Origin: Oegoconia quadripuncta
Lineage: Eukaryota; Arthropoda; Insecta; Lepidoptera; Autostichidae
Length of the DNA stretch: 64,000 bases
NCBI GenBank assembly: GCA_949316235.1
Contig: OX438743.1
Location: 16,923,771-16,987,770, forward strand
Reading direction: 5' to 3'
Below, in pieces: positions 54,802-64,000 of the stretch. Below the pieces are notes generated by a model. That model worked only from the letters and a program-made list of their open reading frames with translations, was not told where the DNA came from and ran no database searches. Positions within the stretch are counted from its first letter, which is position 1. Every line of letters starts with the position of its first letter. A program made the position numbers and the translations under genes.

Positions 54802-56130
54802 AATCAAAAAATAATTAAGAAAGGAATCGCTTCTTTAAAAATAAAGTAACTAATATGTTAATATTTCAGTTAAGTCTAGATCAAGGAATTCAAAGAAAAA
54901 GTAATATCTGACAGCATTCCTACTGCATATTTTCAGTGTACCAACCAATACTTGTTGCGCTATGTTGGAGGACTTTAGGATAACAACGTTATATGGACAA
55001 CGAAATACTTTCTTTCATGATAATTAGAGATGAACAGGACAAGGGTCCATCTGATGGAGATCCCATCACCACACTCCTCCCACCGTAACTCCTATAAGCA
55101 ACAACAATAACAGTGGCAGTTAGTGGACACAGGCAGCGCCAACTGAAGGTATACGGTGCCCACCGTGACTCTATTGCTATATTAGACCCCAGACTAATTA
55201 AAGAAAGAAATAAGGAATGTAAGTAGGAAAAAGAAGTTTTCCAGTTCGCCCCTCGGCATATGGGATTGTAGCCAACGAAAAAATACTGAGGCCGACCCTA
55301 TGAGGAAGGAGGACGAGTGAAGGTCGACCCCAAAAAGGTACACCACGAGCTTCGCCTAGCGGGGCAGTGTCAGACAAGAAAAGGGTCAATAATAAAAGGG
55401 ACAAAACCGCTTTTTAAAAGGTCGGAAATTGTGACTATTTGAGAACAAGTCGCCACAGAACACCGGACGGATTACAGAATTTGGAAGGAAAGTGGTCACT
55501 ACCTATAGGTACCGTACAGTACATTCGTAATAGGTATCGTATATACAATCATATATTCATAACGTTCCATTAAAAAACCTGCCACCCCAATTTATTTATT
55601 AAATCCATCAAACACAACTACCTATCGTAGTGACTTCCACGTTATTCTCTATCAACTTCGAGTTCAAATTGATTATATGTATACGTATAGATACATATAT
55701 GTATACTATTAGAAATAACACACGTGGTCTACTATCGCCTGAGCGACTAGTTGCTTTGCTCGATTTTGTATATAGGCTTCGCTCACGAATGCGTCTCTGC
55801 GGGTTCCGTGTCCAACGTTTGAAGATTCTCGTGGGAATTTAAATCACAGTCAGACGGACGGTTGCATGTGCAAGTGCAACTACAAATCTAGCGTATGGTT
55901 ATTCAACTACGGCTTTGATATACATGGCCCCGAGAAAAAAAGTGATGATCCATTTGCACAGTTCCTCAGATGGTAATTTTAATAAAAGAGCCTTATGCCA
56001 AACAGCAAAAGCTTCCCATTTGCTTCTACAGTCTCTGCCCTTGCCCAGAGATGCGTGGGATAAGCAAGAAGATTATACCAGCGGAGCGAATATTACGGAA
56101 ACAGTATTGGGGGTGACTGATTGCTTGTCT
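54802..56130. other. Intergenic stretch with one repeat shared inversely with 57770-58030
   Basis: About 55060-55330 contains 'gaccccagactaattaaaga' and surrounding sequence that reappears inverted near 57905-57930. No convincing gene; the frames at 55630-55842 and 55915-56151 have no motif. Confidence 0.45.
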
Positions 56131-56134
56131 CGTC

Positions 56135-56275
56135 CAGCCCCTGTAGCATGACAAGCACGATAAACGTTTGTCGCGCGAGATAATATTGGTCCTGCTCATT
56201 CGCTTGGACGAAATATACAACTACTCGTATCCTATCCTCACTTCTATGTCGCGTGCGACAAACGATATCATGCTA
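56135..56275. mobile_element. MITE with imperfect inverted ends
   Basis: 'tgtagcatgacaagcacgat' and 'gtcgcgcga' at the left pair with 'tgtcgcgtgcgacaaacgat' and 'catgctacgca' at the right. A fragment of the family is at 745-870. Confidence 0.6.
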
Positions 56276-56575
56276 CGCAGGCTGGTGTAGCTAAAAAGCA
56301 GGTAATAATCAACTTGCTTCACATATACAAGCTTTTATAAGTCCATTAGTGAATATAATTTCTCCTATGGAGAAATTTGCATCCCTTTCCATGGGACGAT
56401 TTACCTTAATCGCCACCTTGGGTAGGCGGGGCGGAGATCTCAATTTTTTTAAGGAGTCCCCACCAATGACGCTGCTTCCTATCACTTGTCTCTACTGTTA
56501 TGCAGATGCTCACGATGTTTAGTCGAGTTTTATGACACTCGAGTCCTAACCACACGACCACTTGCTACATCACCT

Positions 56576-56700
56576 TTTTTTATGATTGACTGGATTTGCG
56601 TTTGACCACAATCTCACCTGATGGAAAGTGACGATGTGGTCGAAGATGAAGCACGCCATCCCAGTAAATGCCTATTCACTCTGCTCTTTTTAAAAAAGAT
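56576..56700 (-). repeat. LINE 3' fragment (WNSLPAS family)
   Basis: 'gattgactggatttgcgttt', 'cacctgatggaaagtgacga', 'aagcacgccatcccagtaaa'; 3' end only. Confidence 0.75.
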
Positions 56701-56750
56701 TTGGCTTACCTACGTCTGATATTTATATTCTTTTTAGCCAAAACTGTTAG

Positions 56751-56880
56751 GCCTGTATTTCAGAATGTTACCCAAGCAGAGGACAGCTAAAAAGGGACAG
56801 CTTTATGTAACTTGAATAACGGCATCTGTTTCTAACTATGCTCAAGCGCAGATCTACGGCCGAGCAACAATCTGAAAGCT
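56751..56880. repeat. MITE fragment related to 50660-50799
   Basis: 'ggcctgtatttcagaatgtt', 'acagctttatgtaacttga' and 'ctcaagcgcagatct' correspond to 50660-50799 with rearrangement. Confidence 0.6.
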
Positions 56881-57509
56881 GCCAAGGTTGGCAATAATTT
56901 CATTAGGCTGTTATTAAACGGGTTGGAACTAATCCCTGTTCTAAGCCCCGAGCTTAAGAAGAAGAAGATCGGTCACTAGTGAAAGTGTCAATACAAAATG
57001 AATCTATATCTACCTGTGCATCATATATTATGACGTTACAGACAGGTGACAGGGGTTAGTATAGATCCACACATGTTCAACCATTTCTGGTGTGCAAAAA
57101 AATATAGTACATGTATATGCTACATTACGTTATTATAATTATAATCTCTTATTATTATTATCTCTTTATTTATTACTGTTGTTAAATAAATCAATTTCAT
57201 TATAACCTATAAATCATATCAGGTATTACTACACCCTTCAATCGGTCATGCAACTAATACCTACATGCGATAATCGGCTGTCTGTAGTCAGTCTGATGGA
57301 GCTTCAGTCAATACGAGTACCTTCACAAGTCAAACGTCGATAACAACTTCCTTATGCTCAACAGTTGGTTGTTCACGAAAATCACGGCATGCATTGTATT
57401 GAAAACAATTGATGTGACATTCTGTACCATTTATCTATACACCATTATAATACAACTTCTATTGTGTCTGGTACCTGCACGTGAACGGGTAATAAAGTGG
57501 AATGACTAA

Positions 57510-57642
57510 GGGCCGGTTAATAAATCGACCTTTAGACTGAGATCGCGTCTCAGTCTCTATACAATTTTTTTTGATACTGTTTGATATTGCAACAGATTCT
57601 CAAGGTCATCTCAATCTTAAGAACGGTTTATTAATACGGGTC
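57510..57642. mobile_element. MITE, second copy of the 48551-48692 family
   Basis: 'gttaataaatcgacctttag', 'gagatcgcgtctcagtctc', and right end 'ggtttattaatacgggtc', flanked by TAA. Confidence 0.8.
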
Positions 57643-57769
57643 TAAGTGTGGAATAAGTAGATTAATATCCAAAAGGTACCTTCTACTATACTCTTATCTC
57701 TAGTGAGTCATCTTCATTATCAAATCAATCACAGGACGTCCACTGTTGAAAATAGTGTATTAAATTAGG

Positions 57770-58110
57770 GAGTCGAGCTTCACTTGACTCTCTCACCCAT
57801 AGGGTTAGCCGCTTTGGCTTTTTGCGTCACATTAGCTACACTCCCATTTGCTGGGGGGGAGGTGGGACTTTCTTCCTCTCCTACTTTTCACCCTTAAATT
57901 CTTTCTTTAATTAGTCTGGGGTCCAAGGTAGCAATAGAGTCACGTAGGGCACCGTCTACCTTCAGTAGGCGCCGTGCAGAGTACCACTGTTGATCCTGGC
58001 TTACAGGAGTTACAGTGGGGAGGAGAGCGGAGGTGGGATCTGTTGAAAATAGTCTCCATAGTTTCCAGAGCAACCAGTTGGAAGCGGCCCTTGTGATTGG
58101 ACGAGTGGGA
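57770..58110 (-). repeat. Dispersed repeat, inverse partner of 55060-55330
   Basis: 'tttctttaattagtctgggg' and adjacent sequence; a fragment of an RTE-type 3' end ('gtccactgttgaaaat') lies just to the left at about 57735. Non-coding. Confidence 0.5.
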
Positions 58111-58344
58111 CACTAACTAAGTACATATTCGTACTGTTATATCCATAATTAATACCGAGTAAAATGCTGACTCGTAACTTTCTTTCTAATAAAACTAGTT
58201 TGCGCCACGCGGTCACAAGCAGTCTTGTAGTGTGTTGACACACCCGTTTATATAAAAAAACTAAACGGGGTCCACCGCACCGCAATACGTAGCTGCTAGG
58301 TGAGGAGAAAATTTAACATATTTCTTTTGCTAATGTCTTTTGAT

Positions 58345-58440
58345 CAATCAATCAATCAAATACGCTTTATTGTTTAAATAGGGAAGGTACATTTAAATAT
58401 CTTATAGAAACTACAAATTAGGCGGCCTTATCGCTAACAG
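58345..58440 (-). repeat. LINE 3' tail
   Basis: (TCAA)n run, 'tacgctttattgt' (AATAAA-type signal on the minus strand) and 'aggcggccttatcgctaac', the same end as 41487-41580. Confidence 0.65.
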
Positions 58441-58635
58441 CGATCTCTTCCAGGCAAACCTATCATCACGGAATTCAATACGAGTATTTAAATGGGTTAG
58501 CACAAATAATTTCTTAATTGTTAAGTACATCTGAAAGTTCTGCATATTGAAATCAAAAAATGTTATCTTTGATATTTGATATTCAGCAAATCCAAATTTA
58601 CCACGGCAGTGCACACTATATTACATTTTGCTTTT

Positions 58636-58964
58636 AACCGCCTCCGTGGCTCAATGTAAACAACATAGGGTTATGAATCAGAGGTCGCGGGTTCGATCCC
58701 CAGCGGGGTACATGTTTAGTACTCGTTTTGGTTGGTGGCAGAGCATTTTAAATGTCCGCCTGGCTAGCTACCTCAATCTTATCTAAGTCTGCCGCCAAAC
58801 AGCGATGTTAATAGCATTGTTGTATTCTGGTTGACAAAGATAAGATAGCCGTCCCCTAAATAAGATGGAATTTCCGGGTCAGTACGCTTCCACCTTCGAC
58901 CTCATCTTCACTTAACATCAGGTGTGATTGAGGTCAAGTGCTAACCCGCTGTGCATAAAAAAAA
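58636..58964 (+). repeat. SINE-A copy, near full length
   Basis: Head 'aaccgcctccgtggctcaat', B box 'cgggttcgatccccagcg', ends 'gctgtgcataaaaaaaa'. Confidence 0.92.
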
Positions 58965-59436
58965 CCTACAGGGTGCCCCGTAAATACTGGATAACACGTA
59001 GACTGCAAATTGGTGACCCAATGACTCAGTTCTGTATCAAAATTTGACCTTAGTAAAAAACTGAAGGTTTTCAAGATAATCTAAATTAAAACCACTTCTA
59101 AATTAGTGTTGTCTTTGTGCTCCTGAAATAATATTGTCTCAAAGCTTTGTCACAGCCATGATATACGATTCGAGAGGAAACATGTCTTCATTTAAGTACT
59201 ACGGTAAAGCGTAGCACGCTCGCGTAGCTTATATTATTCGCCACGCTACGCTACGGCGGAAATAACAAAACAGCTTCGTGACGTGCGGGAGGGGGGAGGA
59301 TTTACGAGTATATGACACTCGACGAATAGTAATTTCTTTGTATCACATAAAAAACCCTGCCTAAAAACCTTTATAAGTATGTCAAGATCACTTTAAGATT
59401 CGGAAAGTAAGTTAATGCCGTAAAAACAAATGAAAG

Positions 59437-59582
59437 GCGTCAGTCCTGAATCCTACAACCTTGGGATCTTTAAGAGCAGAGTGAATAGGCATTTACTGAG
59501 ATCGCGTGCTTCATCTTCGACCACATCGTCACTTTCCATCAGGTGAGATTGTGGTCAAACGCGAATCCAGTCAAAAAAAAAA
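59437..59582 (+). repeat. LINE 3' fragment (WNSLPAS family) with poly(A)
   Basis: Translation SPESYNLGIFKSRVNRHLL followed by [15 protein letters not shown] and a stop, then 'ggtcaaacgcgaatccagtc' and an A run. This is the cleanest 3' end of the family here. Confidence 0.82.
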
Positions 59583-61321
59583 AGGCGAAAAAGCAATAAC
59601 TATTTAAAAACTAAAAAACCCGACAGCATGATTTGTATTTTGCGGGCGCTATGTTGGATTTCTTTACCATACAATGTATCCTATGACACTTTAGGGATCA
59701 CGACGAATCGAAGACACTTGCACTTCAAAATCGGTCGAGTCGTTTAGGCTACAGGAGGTAACATAGAAATCTACATACTCGTAATTACATACAAACATAC
59801 ACTTAAACACCCTCCTGTGCAGGTTAATCCTTCTTTTTGGGGGTGTCGGTTAAAAAACTAATAGGTGTTGCATACATTTTGATGATCTGCCAGTGAGTGG
59901 AACTTTTGGTATGAAAATACCTACCATCAAAACGATAGAAGGATCGAATACGCTTTGAAAGGCATAACTATGAATTTACAGCGGTATGGAGTTGTAGATC
60001 TTAGTATTCAATATTAATTTAACGTGATATATCTGCCCGTTCTGAGATGCGGTTGTCCACACGGACAAGAAAGTAATCTATCAAGGGTTCTGTTTTTCCA
60101 AAGTGACTAACGAAACCATAAAAAAATACAGTCGAATTATTAACCTTCCCTTTTTTGGAAGTTGGTTAAAAATTGATTATTATCATGACGGCCTTCATTA
60201 GATAGCAATTTACCTTTGATGTTTTGATGCACGCAAAGCAACAGTTCTGTTTATTAAGCCATAAATTATTGACGTGGAACTCGACGGAAGTCATCATAAT
60301 GGTAATTAAAATGGGGAAACTAATTTGTATTAGGTGGGTACTTTCAAAACTTGAAGGCCGAGGTCACGGAGTTTACTTCCTTTACCTATCTATGTATACA
60401 ATGCTTCCTTATATCCAACTAATATTATTACGCGGAGCTTTTTTATGGATTGACTGGATACTTGACCACAATCTCACTTGACGAGTGTCGATGTGGTCGA
60501 TCTCAGTAAACGCTTGTACACCACATTCCAAGGATTTCGGAAAGACTAACTTGTCGGAAGGGAGTTTCGCAGCCCCAAGACATCCCGCAGAAGATCGGTA
60601 TGTAACTCCAGACTTCGTTTTTAAACTAATCCGGACATTGTTGGATTCTCCCCTCTAGATAAGATTGTATAACTTTATGATTCTCCATTAATCACCCAAT
60701 TTTACTGACTTCTGTCTAGAATTGTAAAAGGTAGACACTTGTATTTGTTCTAAGGAACCCCCACATCGATTTTAGAGATATAAACATTTTCATCTTCTGC
60801 TTACGCATTTTATTTTTTAGGGTTGCGCGTCCCAATGGTTTAATACGGAAATCTTACAGGATCATAAGGCCCTTTTTCTTCGATACGGTTAAAGCACAGT
60901 ATAACCATATTTTTTGGTTATACTGTGGCTAAAGTATCAAGCGTCTGCGACTTCATTTGGTATTGTATGTACTCGTATTTCTTTCTACACCTATTACTAT
61001 GTAAAAATTTGAAATGTTTAATTCAAACCTACACAAGGCTATGCCTGTCATACTCATACTCTCATACTGATTGACCTATGATCGATAAGTAAAGAGTAAA
61101 TACTTCCCGATGACCAAGAAACTTAAAACAACTAAAGGCAAAACTAATGGATTTCTAATTGTATGCGAAAATATCATCAACATGTTTGTCAAGGTGTAGA
61201 GTAGGGATGGTCGCACTTGATCAGTTTTTTTATAACTCAAACAATTCGAACTTCAGCTATTTATCTAAAAAGACAATAGATTTACTGATCTTCGTTTAAT
61301 TTATGGCATAACGTTTATTAG
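59583..61321. other. Intergenic stretch with LINE fragments
   Basis: A minus-strand WNSLPAS-type 3' end at about 60440-60560, a dispersed tail at about 59700-59870 ('cgaatcgaagacacttgcac'), and a hairpin at 60882-60938 ('cagtataacca' / 'tggttatactg'). No gene seen. Confidence 0.5.
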
Positions 61322-61545
61322 AGACTAGCTTTCCGCCCGCGGCTTGCCTGCGTGGAATAACTTTAGCGCGGAAATTTATTTATCCCGCGGAAACTACTCA
61401 CTTTATCGGGATATAAAATATCCTATGTGTTAATCTAGGGTACATTCTATATATATACCCAATTTCATCCAAATCCGTTTAGCCGTGATTGAGCAACAAA
61501 CAAACAAACATCCACACTTTCGCCTTTATAATATTAGTTAAAAGT
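61322..61545 (-). repeat. Dispersed repeat, near full length
   Basis: From 'actagctttccgcccgcggc' through 'tatcccgcggaaactactca' and 'ccaaatccgtttagccgtga' to 'cgcctttataatattagt'. The best copy of the family also found at 14265, 16391 and 51010. Confidence 0.75.
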
Positions 61546-62029
61546 TAGATTTGGTCCAGTAGAGAAGTAGGTTAGGGCCTGGAGAAGGACATCATTAACA
61601 ACATTAAGATTACAAGAGTCTGCGGTAAATATATTTGTGTTCAATAAGTAGAACACAATAATTATCATCACAAATTATTGTAAATTATTTTGTGCGATGA
61701 AGAGTACTTGTAGTCAATTCACGGAGGCAAAGCCGCGGGCTGAAAGCTATAACTTAGAAAGTAATCTGTACATGCGTGAATATTTAAACAGTGCCAATGA
61801 TTGATGCTTCTCAAAATCGTGTAGTGTAGAAACTTCCAGCAGTACTGGTGTTACGAGGAAATTATTATTCTAAGTTCAGTAATAGAATACTTTACAACCC
61901 CCTTCATTTAGGACTCTACTTCGTCGTCATCAAAAGCGTAGAATACCACTGCTGGACATGAGCCTCTACATTAGAATTTGCTCTAATTGCCTCGCTGACG
62001 GATTAATAATCTCAGATATGTTTTGAGAG

Positions 62030-62305
62030 CATATTTTATGCACAACGGATTACTGCTTGCCTTAAATGGCCCCTAATGTTAAGTGAAGATGAACCCCCAA
62101 CTAAATGCGGGAACTGGCTATCTTATCTGAAATATGCATCAATATTGCTGATTGGCGACATACTTTAATAATATGGTGTTAGCTGTCCAGGAGAACATTC
62201 AAAAATACCACAAACCGAATGCTGGACATGTACATACTCTGCTGGAAATCAAATCCGCAACCTTCGTTTTGTAAATCTTAACTTGGAGTCACGGAGGCAG
62301 CTCTG
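62030..62305 (-). repeat. SINE-A copy, highly diverged
   Basis: 'attttatgcacaacggatta', 'aatgttaagtgaagatga', 'ggctatcttatctg', and a decayed head 'ctggaaatcaaatccgcaac'. Confidence 0.7.
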
Positions 62306-62599
62306 CACTAATGCTGCTGCATCACTCGTTTTTTTTTACTCCAACGGGGACTCTATTCCATTCTATCGAAAACCACCCGACAGGTTAAACTTCCAAAGAA
62401 TCGATGACTAAGTGACTGTACATGTTTATATCATCGTAATCACGACAATGAAGCGTCGTAATCCGATTATTGCCTCTCACCCTTCACCTTTTAGCTAAAT
62501 GCAAACAAATTACATTTCGATGAAATCGTTTCAGTGGGTGAACCCTACGGAAGTTCATGGAAACAAGGTTATCATAAAAGAGCTCGTCATGTGCGACTC

Positions 62600-62800
62600 T
62601 AAATAACACGCTAGTTTCCCGATTTAGTTCTTTTTTGCGATTCCGTACCTCAAAAGGTAAAAACGGAATGGTTATACGATCATGTTACAACAAATTACCC
62701 GAGTTAGTGACCAGTGCACTCTCAGTGAACTCTTTCAAAAACAGACTGGACAAAGATAAAAATATACCTCTAACACACATACAAATATTTTATTTGCTAT
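62600..62800 (+). repeat. LINE ORF2 C-terminal relic
   Basis: Translation RFRTSKGKNGMVIRSCYNKL followed by NSFKNRLDKD resembles the C-terminal end of CR1/Jockey-like RTs. It is not in a longer frame. Confidence 0.6.
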
Positions 62801-62839
62801 TAAATATATTTAATGTCAGGTTAACTCATGCAATTTAGT

Positions 62840-64000
62840 TCTTGCCTCTAATCATGTTAAACATGCTGTTAACATAGCACTCGGTAAATTATTTAACAAA
62901 ATTTTAATATGCAAACGCTATTATGCAAAGCGACGGATCACTGCTCTTGCATTCATTTGACATTTTGTAATTACATTTTATTTTTTTTAATTTTTTTTTC
63001 ATTTTATTTTATTATCTATCAAATTACAAATGTCAAACTTATTAAATCATGTTTATAAAATTTCAAAATGTGAAATCTATGTAAGAGCAGTATACAACTC
63101 GCACACGCATATAATAATTGTTTTTTGTCAGGAACTATGACAGCAGCATCAAGAAAATTAATACTAAATGCTAAGGCCTACAGCGCCCTAACTAGCTGAA
63201 GTGAGTGATTGATGTTCACAACCTTTTTTCTACCGGGAGGGATACCCACTAAAACCCCGCGGCGACCTTCTCGGCAGTAGGGAGGACCTGGGAACGCATA
63301 AGCGGCTATGTATTAAATTGACCCCATTGTCTAGATAATAGCCAGCATGACCCATTTGTGATTAGTACGGAGGTGACTGTAGTTCTCGTTGACTTAGTAT
63401 TTTTGGCATGGAGTAAAAGAAGGAAAGAAAGTATGTGAATACCGCAATTATAAGTTAGATTTTTTTTTGCTGCATTTGTAAGTTTCTTAGATACGGAACC
63501 CTTAGAGCTTTCTTACTCGCACTTGAGCGTATTTTGATACTAATAAGTAGGTAATAATGCCGATGGCTGATGATAAGCTAACTTTCATATAAATTAAAAT
63601 AAACGTAGGTACAAAAAGAAAACATGGCGATGCTATCGCACTTCCCATCGAACCAACACAGCTAATAGTTAGATTAATGCTAGGGGCGATTCGTACAATA
63701 TATGAAATATTTTTTTTTTTATGGTTAACTGGACACGCCTTTGACCACAATCTCACCTGATGGGAAGTGACGATGTGGCCGAAGATGAAGCACGCGATCT
63801 CAGTAGAGAAGTAATATACACATACAATTACATTATTTACGAAAAACTATGAGTGTTAGTTATATGTTTGTGTGTGCTGTCCTTGTCCGGACGTATCTTA
63901 GACCACGTATTAACGTGTCCGATTTGAGTGTGATTTTTTTTATATGAAAGACAAAACGAGGAAACATTGTGTTTGATGAAAGTCGGTTAAGCCGTTTCGA
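62840..64000. other. Intergenic end of window
   Basis: AT-rich. About 63225-63310 resembles the GC-rich insert at 16498-16742 ('gaggacctgggaacgcat'). A minus-strand WNSLPAS-type 3' end lies at 63708-63810. No gene recognised. Confidence 0.5.

Noticed and set aside
13583..58964. tRNA genes suggested by A-box and B-box strings
   Set aside because: The matches lie at the heads of SINE-A, SINE-B and SINE-C copies with long non-tRNA bodies and A- or T-rich tails; no cloverleaf without the SINE body was seen.

Overview
The window is AT-rich animal nuclear DNA dominated by dispersed repeats. It looks like a moth or butterfly (Lepidoptera). The reasons are several tRNA-derived SINE families in many copies, Jockey/CR1-like and RTE-like LINE 3' fragments, small TIR elements ending GGCCCGTATT, mariner and hAT elements, and a retroposed virus-type helicase of a kind reported from insect genomes. 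There are no operons, prokaryotic signals or CRISPR arrays. The species cannot be named from sequence alone.

Gene backbone. One host gene, a PLD3/PLD4-like phospholipase D family protein, occupies most of the left two thirds on the minus strand. Ten exons (40833 down to 2508) have consistent reading frames and GT-AG junctions; only the junction between the two most 5' of them is ambiguous. Together they encode about 495 residues: a cytosolic tail, one transmembrane anchor and two HKD motifs. A tentative further 5' exon lies at 43403-43531. The introns are very large.

Intron contents. The intron between 4662 and 18677 holds, on the opposite strand, a tandem set of three intronless seven-transmembrane genes at 7654-8415, 8570-9331 and 9621-10406. 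They look like stripped-down class B receptors, and the third is broken. The intron between 24899 and 38169 is a stack of transposons. From left to right it has an internally deleted mariner (25286-26150), a foldback element with 648-bp arms (26156-28642) and a 9.2-kb TIR-bounded composite (28790-37949). The composite has 43-bp subterminal tandem repeats and contains a 319-bp-arm hairpin, a GC-rich block, a dead Jockey LINE, a nearly intact full-length mariner and a SINE.

Right part (about 43.6-64 kb). I see no host gene. It holds a hAT non-autonomous element with a perfect 8-bp target duplication (44989-45465). Next is a 2.08-kb retroposed unit with a poly(A) tail and 13-bp target duplications, carrying an uninterrupted 539-codon virus-type superfamily 1 helicase (46284-47903). 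The rest is MITEs, SINEs and LINE relics.

The best candidates for something not yet described are the helicase retroposon, the compact nested 7TM array, the foldback element with its loop reading frame, the 9.2-kb composite with matching subterminal motifs, and the 319-bp hairpin. Database searches, small-RNA data and RNA-seq were not available, so all functional statements come from motifs and structure read by eye.
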